Below, piece by piece: positions 53,130-61,112 of a DNA stretch of 64,000 nt. Origin of the DNA: Nitrospirota bacterium (GTDB lineage: Bacteria; Nitrospirota; Thermodesulfovibrionia; UBA6902); assembly GCA_016215115.1 (NCBI GenBank), contig JACRLN010000025.1, positions 1 through 64,000 of the forward strand. The letters are read 5' to 3'. The notes beneath the pieces are model-generated. The model did not search any database. It worked only from the letters and a program-made list of their open reading frames with translations, and was not told where the DNA came from. A program made the translations under genes and the position numbers. Each line of letters begins with the position of its first letter. The stretch's first letter is position 1.

Positions 53130-53241
53130 TTAACGCCTCCAAAAGAGGCGAGTTGCTAAAAAGCAACTACGACTTAAGTCAGTATTTTTTAGATGCGCCC
53201 CTGTTTAAAAAACAGGAACTGGCTTATATCACCAGGGACCC
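53130..53241 (-). ncRNA. Structured leader or non-coding RNA before the SLATT-RT-exonuclease operon
   Basis: Minus-strand order: CAGGGTCCCTG (53243-53233, palindrome), CTGG...CCAG, CCTGTTT-TTT-AAACAGG (53216-53200), the palindrome GACTTAAGTC (53180-53171), AGTTGC-TTTTTA-GCAACT (53168-53151) and CGCCTC-TTTTG-GAGGCG (53150-53134). The last 3' arm contains the Shine-Dalgarno of the SLATT gene, 4 nt from its ATG. Such stem-rich RNAs accompany defence reverse transcriptases and retrons as templates. It may also be a purely regulatory leader. Confidence 0.6.
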
Positions 53242-53247
53242 TGTAAC

Positions 53248-53256
53248 ATAATAACA
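53248..53256 (-). promoter_or_regulatory. Extended -10 promoter for the reverse transcriptase operon
   Basis: On the minus strand TGT-TATTAT makes an extended -10. The transcript would start near 53241 and begin with the structured leader. No clear -35 box was found. Confidence 0.45.
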
Positions 53257-53386
53257 TATCAAGAATGTGTGAGGTGGTAATAGGGGACTTGCATATCGAC
53301 TTTCCTCAGATCTGATAGCATTCATATTCCCCAGTTTCCGCTCTTATGTACTTCCGCCTTACTATATTATCTTCATCTTTCTTTAT

Positions 53387-53394
53387 GTTAGAAT
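53387..53394 (+). promoter_or_regulatory. Extended -10 box close to the recQ start
   Basis: TGT-TAGAAT (53386-53394 with the T) ends 8 nt before the ATG at 53403, so the transcript would have almost no leader. There is no Shine-Dalgarno before recQ, which fits. The -35 region is poor. Confidence 0.35.
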
Positions 53395-53402
53395 AACGGC
53401 CT

Positions 53403-55583
53403 ATGGGGGGCAACGACAGGCACAATGAATCTTCGATATTCGACACGCTGAAGACCGTTTTCGGTTTTCAGACATTCCGTCCTAATCAGGAATCCATTAT
53501 CAGGAATATACTCGGCGGCAAAGATGTATTTGCGGTAATGCCCACCGGCGGCGGGAAATCATTGTGCTACCAACTGCCTTCAAAGCTGATGAGCGGCGCC
53601 GTAGTCGTCATCAGCCCGCTTATCTCGCTGATGAAAGACCAGGTGGATTCAGCGGTTGAGAACGGGATATCCGCCGCTTTTATGAATAGCTCGATGAATG
53701 CCGGTGAGGTCTCCGGAGTCTATCACAAATTACAATCCGGCAAGCTGAATCTGCTCTATATCGCTCCGGAGAGATTTGCCATGCGGCACTTCCTTGAAAG
53801 GCTGAAGACCTCTTCAGTTTCACTCTTTGCCATAGACGAGGCGCATTGCATATCCGAGTGGGGACATGATTTTCGTCCGGACTATCTCGGCCTTTCTCTC
53901 ATACCTGTGATGTTTCCTGGAGTACCGGTTGCTGCCTTTACCGCGACGGCAACCGAAAAGGTGCAGGAAGATATTATCAGGAAGCTCGGTCTCAGAAGCC
54001 CGTATATCGTGCGCGCATCTTTTAACCGCCCAAACATCTTCTATGAGGTAAAGGCGAAATCGGGAGTGGAAGCACAGATACTCGAATTTCTCCTGGAGCA
54101 TCCGGGTGAATCCGGGATCATCTACCGCACGACCCGCGATTCTGTAATGGAGACAGCGGATTTCCTGAAATCAAAGGGAATCTCCGCCCTGCCGTACCAT
54201 GCGGGGCTGTCCTCAGAAGAACGGAGTAATAATCAGGAGGCGTTCAACAGGGATGAAGTTCAGGTGATCACGGCGACCATTGCCTTTGGTATGGGCATTG
54301 ATAAATCCAATGTGCGCTTTGTTCTCCACGCCGACCTCCCCAAAAATATCGAAAGCTATTATCAGGAGACAGGACGGGCAGGCCGTGACGGAAGCGCGGC
54401 CCGCTGTCTGCTGTTTTTCGGAAGGGGGGATATTCCCAAGATCCGTTATTTCATCGATAAAATAACGGATAACAATGAGCGTACCATCGCCATGTGGAAG
54501 CTGAATCAGATGGCAGGCTATGCGTCGCATAATGTTTGCAGGAGAAAACAGCTCCTCGGATTCTTCGGAGAAGACTATACTCCTGACAATTGCGCGGCCT
54601 GCGATATCTGTTCCGGGAATGTTGAACAGATCGACATCACTATCGAGGCGCAGAAAATAATGTCGGCAGTGTCAAGGACAGGGCAGCGGTTCGGGGCGGG
54701 GCATATTATAGACATCGTAACCGGCGCGGATACTAAGCGCATCCGCGAGCTTGGACATAACGAGATCAAGACCTACGGCGCGGGCAAAGACAGGGATAAA
54801 AGATACTGGCGCACTGTTGTTGATGAACTCATTGCTCAGGAAGCGCTCAAGCAGGAAGGCGCTCCTTATCCTGTACTGAACATTACAAATAAGGGTTCCG
54901 ACATATTGTTCGGCAGGGAAAAGATCACGGCATTGAGGAAGGAAGAGGCAAAGACGAAGTCTCCGGCGGAAAAGGGTGGGGAATATGACCGGGCGCTCTT
55001 TGAAAAACTTCGCAGTGTCAGAAAAAGTCTGGCGGACATACAGCAGGTCCCGCCCTATATCATATTTTCGGACAGGACCCTGCAGGATATGTGCAGACGC
55101 TTCCCCTCGACGCTGCCGGAGATGAAAAAGATCGGCGGCGTAGGCGATACAAAGCTCAAAAGGTATGGGGAGGATTTTATCGCTGAGATAAGGCAATATC
55201 TCGATGAAAACCCCGGCATATCGAGACCCGCAGTAGATTCCGTGAATGCATACGACGGATCATCTTCGCAAAAGAAGAAAAAGAGCCATACGGTCGAAGA
55301 GACCTATGAGTTTTTCATAAAAGGAACGTCCCTTGAGGATATAGCAAAACAGCGCAATCTCGCGCCTTCTACCATAGCATCCCACATGGAACGTCTGATC
55401 ATGGAAGGACGCGATGTAGATATGGATCGTCTTGTCGAACCGGCAAAGCGTCAGCTGATAGAAAATTTCTTTTTATCCTGTCAGCAGTGGGCGCTTAAGC
55501 CCGTAGTGGAACATTTCTCCGGCACAGTCAGCTATGAAGATGCCCGTCTTGTAAGGGCACACCTGCTGCGTCGTGAGGTATAA
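53403..55583 (+). CDS. recQ: ATP-dependent DNA helicase RecQ
   Basis: The 726-aa protein unwinds DNA 3' to 5' and acts in recombination and fork repair. FRPNQESIIRNILGGKDVFA and MPTGGGKSLCYQLPS (Walker A, about 45-60) start the helicase, with DEAHCISEWGHDFRPDY as motif II and aromatic loop, then FGMGIDKSNVRFV and YYQETGRAGRDG as motifs V-VI. The zinc-binding RQC cysteines are in NVCRRKQLL and NCAACDICSG. The HRDC domain is at about 535-610, and a C-terminal helix-turn-helix (TVEETYEFFIKGTSLEDIAKQ) follows. All parts seem intact. It borders the accessory island. Confidence 0.96.
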   Translation: MGGNDRHNESSIFDTLKTVFGFQTFRPNQESIIRNILGGKDVFAVMPTGGGKSLCYQLPSKLMSGAVVVISPLISLMKDQVDSAVENGISAAFMNSSMNAGEVSGVYHKLQSGKLNLLYIAPERFAMRHFLERLKTSSVSLFAIDEAHCISEWGHDFRPDYLGLSLIPVMFPGVPVAAFTATATEKVQEDIIRKLGLRSPYIVRASFNRPNIFYEVKAKSGVEAQILEFLLEHPGESGIIYRTTRDSVMETADFLKSKGISALPYHAGLSSEERSNNQEAFNRDEVQVITATIAFGMGIDKSNVRFVLHADLPKNIESYYQETGRAGRDGSAARCLLFFGRGDIPKIRYFIDKITDNNERTIAMWKLNQMAGYASHNVCRRKQLLGFFGEDYTPDNCAACDICSGNVEQIDITIEAQKIMSAVSRTGQRFGAGHIIDIVTGADTKRIRELGHNEIKTYGAGKDRDKRYWRTVVDELIAQEALKQEGAPYPVLNITNKGSDILFGREKITALRKEEAKTKSPAEKGGEYDRALFEKLRSVRKSLADIQQVPPYIIFSDRTLQDMCRRFPSTLPEMKKIGGVGDTKLKRYGEDFIAEIRQYLDENPGISRPAVDSVNAYDGSSSQKKKKSHTVEETYEFFIKGTSLEDIAKQRNLAPSTIASHMERLIMEGRDVDMDRLVEPAKRQLIENFFLSCQQWALKPVVEHFSGTVSYEDARLVRAHLLRREV

Positions 55584-55596
55584 GACCTGATTTTTT

Positions 55597-55630
55597 AGCG
55601 CTTCCGCGCTTCCTCACTTACGCACTTCCA
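55597..55630. repeat. GCGCTTCC-type repeat between recQ and the ABC-F gene
   Basis: GCGCTTCC, GCGCTTCC, then CACTTACGCACTTCC repeat with roughly 8-nt spacing. The same words occur in the aroC insertion at 29150-29218. It lies between convergent genes. Confidence 0.6.
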
Positions 55631-55635
55631 AGCTT

Positions 55636-57489
55636 TCATGCCTCCATCCCGCTGAGTTTTTGTTCAAATTCCTTTGTCCTGCTTTCAAGCTCTGTTTGAA
55701 GACGTTCCAGTTCAGAGAAGAGAGATTCGATCTTTGATTGTGAGCTGTGAACAGCCTGGGACAGTATCCTGATCGCTTCACCATCACCTTTAACGGAAGC
55801 CTCCATAAGTTCATTGTTGTCCAGTCCGGTCTTTGCTTCCAGGCTTACGATTTCTTTTTCTATTTCAGTGATCCTGCTTTGCAAGGCCCCCAGGGTTTTT
55901 GATTTTTCATTAACCAATGCAGCCCGTACCCGCCGGAGTTGTTTTTTATTTACAGGTTTGTTTTCGGCTGCTTTTGCGACAGACGGCGCAGGAGCGCTTT
56001 CATTTTTCCATCCTACTCTGTCAAGGAAGTCCTGATACGTGCCTTCAAAAAGGGTTGCCTTCCCGCCGTCAAAGACAATGAGCCGTGTTGCGATGGCATG
56101 GAGTATCATTTCACTGTGGGTAACGATGACTACAGCGCCGCTGAAGTCGTCTATCGCCTCAAGCAGGGAATCTGTGGATTCCATATCGAGATGGTTCGTG
56201 GGTTCATCAAGTATAAGCATGTTGGCAGGGCTGACGAGCAGTTTACCTAAAAGCACACGGCTCTTCTCCCCGCCGGAGAGGACGCTGACCTTCTTTAACG
56301 CATTATCGCCGGAGAACATCATAACGCCGCATATCGAGCGCGATGCGCCCCTGTTATGGTCCGGGTGTGCTTCCATGATCTCTTCCTCCACGGTCTTCTT
56401 CGGGTCCAGGCGGTTTATATTTGTCTGTCCGAAATACGCAAACTTCAGGTCATTGTGACAGCGTACCTCACCGCTCAAAGGAGCTAATTCCCCGGAAAGA
56501 AGGTTCAGAAGCGTTGTCTTACCCTTGCCGTTCTTTCCTATAATAGCGATGCGGTCCTTCTTCCCGACAGAAAAGCTCAATCTGTCAATTAACGGAGCGC
56601 CGAATGTAAATCCGAAATACAGGTCGTTCACTTCCATAAGCTGTTTGCTGTAAAAGGGAGCAGAGTTAAAGCTAAAGTCAAGATTTTTTGTGTCGGACAA
56701 TTTTTCGAGCCGCTCCTTTTTCTCCAATGCCTTGACCCTTGACTGAACCGCCTTTGCCTTAGTAGCCTTAGCGCGGAAGCGGTTTATGAACTGCTCGATC
56801 TCCGCCCGTTTTTTCTCATCGTTTACCCGTGTCTTTTCATATATCTCTTCTTCCAGCATTAATTGCTGATACACATTTGCCGTAGGCCCGGCTATCTTTC
56901 TTATCCCGCAGCGATGAATCGCCATTGTATGCGTGGTAACGCTGTCCATAATTGAGCGGTCATGCGTAATTATCATCAGCTCTTTTTTCCATGATCTTAA
57001 AAATTGCACAAGCCAGCGGAGCGACACAATATCGAGATAGTTTGTGGGTTCGTCAAGGAGCAGGAGATTCGGATCCGAGACGAGAACCTTTGCAAGGTTC
57101 AGCCTCACCTGAAACCCGCCGGACAACCGGAGAGGATCGATACTGAAATCGTCAGTGGAAAACCCGAGGCCCATAAGTATGGATTCTGCTTTGTAACTCT
57201 CATCCTTGTGATCCTCACGTAGTGGAAGGCTCAGGCATGCCTCTTTCAGTACCGTATCTTCGGAGAACCTGATGTGCTGTGAGAGATGCCCGATCCTGTA
57301 GCCGGCAGGAATACTGATAACCCCGGAGTCCTGATGCTCCTGTCCTAATATCAGCCTGAACAGTGTGGTCTTGCCGTGACCGTTTCTGCCGACAAGTCCC
57401 AGGCGTTCACCGGGGTTGATCAAAAAACTGACCTTGTCGAAGAGCACCTGGCCTCCGTATGATTTATCTAAATTGCTTACCTGTATCAT
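55636..57489 (-). CDS. ABC-F family ATPase
   Basis: The 617-aa protein has two ABC domains and no membrane segments. Domain 1 (1-235) has GRNGHGKTT (Walker A), LSGGFQVRLNLAKVL (signature) and LLLDEPTNYLDI (Walker B). A charged linker (about 220-280, EKTRVNDEKKRAEIEQFINR) is the P-site tRNA interaction motif. Domain 2 (about 295-500) has GKNGKGKTT, LSGGEKSRVLLGKLL and LILDEPTNHLD. A coiled-coil C-terminus (about 540-615) resembles Uup and YheS/EttA relatives. ABC-F proteins rescue or regulate ribosomes at the E site. The exact subfamily is not assigned. Confidence 0.92.
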   Translation of the reverse strand: MIQVSNLDKSYGGQVLFDKVSFLINPGERLGLVGRNGHGKTTLFRLILGQEHQDSGVISIPAGYRIGHLSQHIRFSEDTVLKEACLSLPLREDHKDESYKAESILMGLGFSTDDFSIDPLRLSGGFQVRLNLAKVLVSDPNLLLLDEPTNYLDIVSLRWLVQFLRSWKKELMIITHDRSIMDSVTTHTMAIHRCGIRKIAGPTANVYQQLMLEEEIYEKTRVNDEKKRAEIEQFINRFRAKATKAKAVQSRVKALEKKERLEKLSDTKNLDFSFNSAPFYSKQLMEVNDLYFGFTFGAPLIDRLSFSVGKKDRIAIIGKNGKGKTTLLNLLSGELAPLSGEVRCHNDLKFAYFGQTNINRLDPKKTVEEEIMEAHPDHNRGASRSICGVMMFSGDNALKKVSVLSGGEKSRVLLGKLLVSPANMLILDEPTNHLDMESTDSLLEAIDDFSGAVVIVTHSEMILHAIATRLIVFDGGKATLFEGTYQDFLDRVGWKNESAPAPSVAKAAENKPVNKKQLRRVRAALVNEKSKTLGALQSRITEIEKEIVSLEAKTGLDNNELMEASVKGDGEAIRILSQAVHSSQSKIESLFSELERLQTELESRTKEFEQKLSGMEA

Positions 57490-57771
57490 TCGTCACCTTT
57501 CGTAATTCAGTTGTCACTCCTGTTTACCGTAGATCCTCTTTTTGCCATTCCCATAAAAATGGGAATCCGGAAAGGGCCTGCATTGCTTGATTAGTCAGCC
57601 CTGCTGTTGTTCTATGGTTCTATGGCTCTGTGGCACGTCAGTACTGCGGCTTCCTATCTCAGCAGAATAACACCTGCAGATACTATTCTAAAACTTATGA
57701 CGCGATTAATTCAATTGTTAACAACTTTTTGCTGATTGCAGATTTGAACAGTTTGCATTATCCGGGTTAAT

Positions 57772-57925
57772 TATTAACAGTCTCAAAATAGTATTTACAA
57801 ACTGTAGGCTTTTGTCCGTCATGCCCGAGGTTCTTAATCGGGCATCCAGAGACTAAAAACTATTGGATTCCCGCTCAACAGAATGCGGGAATGACGCCTC
57901 AATCTATTATGAGACCCTTATTAAT
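57772..57925 (+). repeat. MITE-like palindromic repeat before uvrC
   Basis: The ends ATTAACAGTCTCAAAATAG and CTATTATGAGACCCTTATTA are imperfect inverted repeats. The core has GTCATGCCCG, CGGGCATCCAGA, TTGGATTCCCG and GCGGGAATGAC. The gap 57490-57965 also contains a short ATTCCC...GGGAAT hairpin (57548-57570) and GTTCTATG 8-mers (57610-57625), but no gene. Confidence 0.8.
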
Positions 57926-57930
57926 TTCGC

Positions 57931-57959
57931 AGGACATCCAATCCCCCTTAAGTTATAAT
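57931..57959 (+). promoter_or_regulatory. Promoter for a leaderless uvrC transcript
   Basis: A perfect TATAAT (57954-57959), a 17-nt spacer and AGGACA as -35 (57931-57936, four of six matches). The uvrC ATG at 57966 falls on the expected start point. No Shine-Dalgarno is present. Confidence 0.55.
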
Positions 57960-57965
57960 CTCATT

Positions 57966-59801
57966 ATGGCTATTAAAAAGAAATTGGAGCAGGTCCCATC
58001 TTCTCCCGGCATTTATATTATGATGGGAAACAAAGGACCGGCCCTTTATGTTGGAAAGGCAAAAAATCTGAAAAACAGACTAAGGTCTTATTTTCAGGAT
58101 TCCGCTGCTCTTGATGTACGAAAATCCAAAATGGTTTATGAAGTCAGGGACTTTGAATACATTGTTACAAAAAACGAACTTGAGGCGCTGATACTTGAAG
58201 CAAATTTTATCAAAAGGCTGAAACCTCCTTACAATATAATCCTCAGGGACGACAAAAACTATCCTTATCTCAAGCTGACCGTGAAGGAACAGTGGCCCCG
58301 GCTTGAAGTGGTACGCAAAATAGAGAAGGACGGCTCACTCTACTATGGCCCGTATATCCCTTCAGGGGCTATGTGGGAAATGCTTAAGTTCATACGGCGC
58401 AATTTCCCCATCCGGCTCTGCAGATACAACCTTGAAAAACCTTTCAGGCCCTGTGTTCAATACCAGATGGGAAGATGTCTGGCCCCTTGTGCAAAATCTC
58501 TGAGAACAAAAGCAGACCTTGCAAAATATATGGAAATCGTAAACGAAGTAAAATCATTCATTCAGGGAGAAAAAAGGGAACTCCTTTCCAGTCTGCAGCA
58601 TCGTATGCAGCAGCTTTCGGATAAGCTTGAATTTGAAGAGGCGGCAAACATCAGGGACAGGTTAACGGCGCTTCAAAAGGCGTGGGAATCGCAGCGTGTC
58701 ATAGCCCCTGAACTCGGAGATGTGGATGTAATAGGGCTCTACAGGGAAAAACACGAAGCATCCATATTCATATTATTTATACGAAACGGCATGGTTATCG
58801 GCCAAAAGGATTTCTTTCTGAAAAAAGTCAGCGATATTGAAGATGAAGAGCTTGTTGCAAGCTTTATAGAGCAGTTTTATTCAAAAGAGATACTGCTCCC
58901 ACCGAGAATAATCCTTCCTTTAAAACTGCAACTGCCAACACAGCAAAAGTGGCTGAGCAAAAAAAGAGGGGCTACCGTTGAGCTTGATTATGCAAAAAAT
59001 GAACTTGAAGTTAAAGTATTGAAGATGGCTGATGATAATGCCTTCTACTCGTTTAACAGGCATAAGGAAACAAAGGTTGATGAGACGCTTCTGAAAATAA
59101 AAGAACTGCTCAGTTTAAAGAAGGTCCCGACAAGAATCGGGGCCATTGACGTGTCAAATATTTCCGGCTCAGAGGCGGTCGGTGCATTAATCGTCTATGA
59201 AGACGGGAAGTTCGTAAAAGATGACTACAGGTTATTCAAAATAAAAACAGTTGAAGGAATTGATGATTTTGCCATGATAGGGGAAGTGGCAGGCAGGTAT
59301 CTGAAGAACACGGCAGATGATGAACACATGTTGCCGATGTTAATTCTCATTGATGGGGGAAGGGGACAACTTGAATCCGCATTGAAAGCCATGAAACCTT
59401 TTGACCTTCCGGTTGAAGTCGCTGCGATTGCGAAAGCGAAAGAACGCGGGACCAAGAAAAAGCTATCAGGAATTCGCACAGACATGGACAGGATTTATCT
59501 TCCTTCCAAAAAGGAGCCTGTCTATCTGGAGCCTTTTATGGCATCAACCCATCTGCTTCAAAAGATACGTGATGAAGCTCATCGATTTGCTGTAAGTTAT
59601 CATAAGAAGCTTCGTAAGAAAAGGACCCTCGAATCTCCGCTTGAAAAGATCAGGGGTATCGGAAAAACAAGGAGACTCCTGCTCCTGAGGCATTTCGGCA
59701 GTATTGACGGAATAAGAAAGGCGTCGATAGAAGAGGTAGCATCTTTAAAGGGGATGAACAGAAAGATAGCTGAGGTTGTGAAAGAATCGCTTGGAGGTTA
59801 A
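57966..59801 (+). CDS. uvrC: Excinuclease ABC subunit C
   Basis: The 611-aa protein makes both incisions in nucleotide excision repair. The GIY-YIG domain (about 10-95) has SSPGIYIMMGN and ALYVGKAKNLKNRL and does the 3' cut. A cysteine cluster (CVQYQMGRCLAPC) follows, then the UVR domain (about 200-240, LQHRMQQLSDKLEFEEAANIRDRL) that binds UvrB. The RNase H-like endonuclease with AIDVSNISGSEAVGALIVYEDG makes the 5' cut. Two HhH motifs (LEKIRGIGKTRRLLLLRHFG, VASLKGMNRKIAEVV) end it. The start at 57966 is set by the GIY-YIG alignment; the frame is open from 57891 through a repeat. Confidence 0.96.
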   Translation: MAIKKKLEQVPSSPGIYIMMGNKGPALYVGKAKNLKNRLRSYFQDSAALDVRKSKMVYEVRDFEYIVTKNELEALILEANFIKRLKPPYNIILRDDKNYPYLKLTVKEQWPRLEVVRKIEKDGSLYYGPYIPSGAMWEMLKFIRRNFPIRLCRYNLEKPFRPCVQYQMGRCLAPCAKSLRTKADLAKYMEIVNEVKSFIQGEKRELLSSLQHRMQQLSDKLEFEEAANIRDRLTALQKAWESQRVIAPELGDVDVIGLYREKHEASIFILFIRNGMVIGQKDFFLKKVSDIEDEELVASFIEQFYSKEILLPPRIILPLKLQLPTQQKWLSKKRGATVELDYAKNELEVKVLKMADDNAFYSFNRHKETKVDETLLKIKELLSLKKVPTRIGAIDVSNISGSEAVGALIVYEDGKFVKDDYRLFKIKTVEGIDDFAMIGEVAGRYLKNTADDEHMLPMLILIDGGRGQLESALKAMKPFDLPVEVAAIAKAKERGTKKKLSGIRTDMDRIYLPSKKEPVYLEPFMASTHLLQKIRDEAHRFAVSYHKKLRKKRTLESPLEKIRGIGKTRRLLLLRHFGSIDGIRKASIEEVASLKGMNRKIAEVVKESLGG

Positions 59802-59824
59802 AGCAAAGGCAGCTAATTTGTAGC

Positions 59825-59842
59825 CGCAGGCTTTAGCCTGCG
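59825..59842 (+). repeat. CGCAGGCT palindromic repeat after uvrC
   Basis: CGCAGGCT-TT-AGCCTGCG is a perfect 8-bp stem with a 2-nt loop in the 54-nt gap before the kinase gene. There is no strong T-run. It looks like another dispersed palindrome family. Confidence 0.65.
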
Positions 59843-59855
59843 TTTATAGAAACAA

Positions 59856-60977
59856 ATGATTAACAAAAAAAACATAGAAAGATATATCAAAAGGCTTATT
59901 GGAAGCGACCTTATCCATGTCGACATAAAAAAGCTCGGCGAAGGTGTGCAGGGAGCCGGCTTCCTGATTGATATGCAAACAAAGAAGGGACCCAAATCCT
60001 ACGTAATCAAAGGCCTTTTCCCCGAAGGGCTGGAGCATGATTATCCGTCAGACAGGGCAGGTGTATTCCTCCTTGATCTTGACGAGTTTAAAAACCTGCC
60101 AAAGCATGTGAAGGCTGTTGATGTGCTGTCAGAAATGGAAGATGGTTCTATAAAATCCATCGGTGGCGGCAAAGAATATTACCTCCTGATGGAAAGGGCG
60201 GAGGGCCGACATTATTTTCATGATCTGTCAGCATTCGCTAAGAAAGAAAAACTTGATGATACGGACATTGCGAAAATAAGGGTAATGACATCCTATCTCG
60301 CAGAGATACATTCGGTTAAAAAGGAATCGAGGCATCTTTACTGGAGAAAGATCAGGGATACAATCGGACACGGTGAATGCCTGATGGGGGTGTTTGATAC
60401 ATATCCTGACGGGACGGTAAGTTATGAAGAAATGGCAGACATTGAAAAGAAGTGTGTGGACTGGCGGGCTAAATTAAGGCCAAGATTCAAAAGGCTTTGC
60501 CAGATACACGGAGATTTCCATCCGGGGAACATATGGTTCAAAAAAGTCAGAAGTCAGAAGTCAGAAGTCAGAAGCAAAAAAAACACAAAACATCAAACTC
60601 TAAACTCTAAACTCGAAACTCCAATTGATTTTATTCTTCTCGATCGCAGCCGAGGGCCATGGGGTGATGCAGCAGATGATGTAACTGCATTGACCATTAA
60701 CTACATTTTTTTCTCGATTAATCATTTTGGAAAGGTTCAGGGCACTTACCTCGAAGCGCTGAAATTATTCTATAATGAGTATACAAAAAAAACAGGAGAT
60801 ACCGGGCTTCTTGAAATTGTTGCGCCCTTTTATGCATTCAGAGGGGCTGTGGTAGCCAATCCGGTTTTTTATCCGGATGTCACACCGGAGAACAGGAGAA
60901 AGATTTTCAATTTTGTGCATGGCGTATTAGATGATGAATTATTTAAAATTGAGAGAATAAACGAATATATAGAGTAG
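59856..60977 (+). CDS. Phosphotransferase (APH/choline-kinase fold) with repeat insertion
   Basis: The 373-aa protein is a small-molecule kinase of the aminoglycoside phosphotransferase superfamily. IHGDFHPGNIWF (about 217-228) is the catalytic loop H-G-D-x-H-x-x-N, and FILLDRSRGPWGDAADDVTAL (about 257-277) holds the metal-binding aspartate. The N-lobe is poorly matched to the consensus. Residues about 231-256 (VRSQKSEVRSKKNTKHQTLN and a few more) are repeat-encoded and lie exactly between these two motifs, where the family has a short turn. The substrate is unknown. It follows uvrC by 54 nt. Confidence 0.82.
   Translation: MINKKNIERYIKRLIGSDLIHVDIKKLGEGVQGAGFLIDMQTKKGPKSYVIKGLFPEGLEHDYPSDRAGVFLLDLDEFKNLPKHVKAVDVLSEMEDGSIKSIGGGKEYYLLMERAEGRHYFHDLSAFAKKEKLDDTDIAKIRVMTSYLAEIHSVKKESRHLYWRKIRDTIGHGECLMGVFDTYPDGTVSYEEMADIEKKCVDWRAKLRPRFKRLCQIHGDFHPGNIWFKKVRSQKSEVRSKKNTKHQTLNSKLETPIDFILLDRSRGPWGDAADDVTALTINYIFFSINHFGKVQGTYLEALKLFYNEYTKKTGDTGLLEIVAPFYAFRGAVVANPVFYPDVTPENRRKIFNFVHGVLDDELFKIERINEYIE
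60545..60622 (+). repeat. CAGAAGT and AAACTCT heptamer arrays in frame in the kinase gene
   Basis: Four CAGAAGT-type heptamers (60549-60575) and then AAACTCT/AAACTCG heptamers (60595-60620) are joined by an A-rich linker. The same two heptamer types sit in addB and aroC. Confidence 0.85.
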
Positions 60978-60985
60978 GGTATAGT

Positions 60986-61079
60986 AATCCCCCTCTTTAG
61001 CAAAGAGGGGTTAGGGGAGATTTTCTGAATAATTTGTTATCAAAATCCCCCCTGCCCCCCTTTTACAAAAGGGGGGGGG
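60986..61079. repeat. C/G-run palindromes between the kinase and IMPase-like genes
   Basis: CCCCCTCTTTAGCAAAGAGG and AATCCCCCCTGCCCCCCTTT with its complement AAAAGGGGGG follow each other. They are the intergenic counterpart of the insertion in ribE. Confidence 0.8.
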
Positions 61080-61112
61080 TAATATGACAGTTTCATTAGA
61101 ACGGAGTCAGCT

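Noticed and set aside
51203..53241. Classical retron
   Set aside because: No NAXXH/VTG-type retron signatures and no obvious msr-msd inverted repeat flanked by a branching G. The leader is stem-rich but lacks a clear msd, so retron was not claimed.
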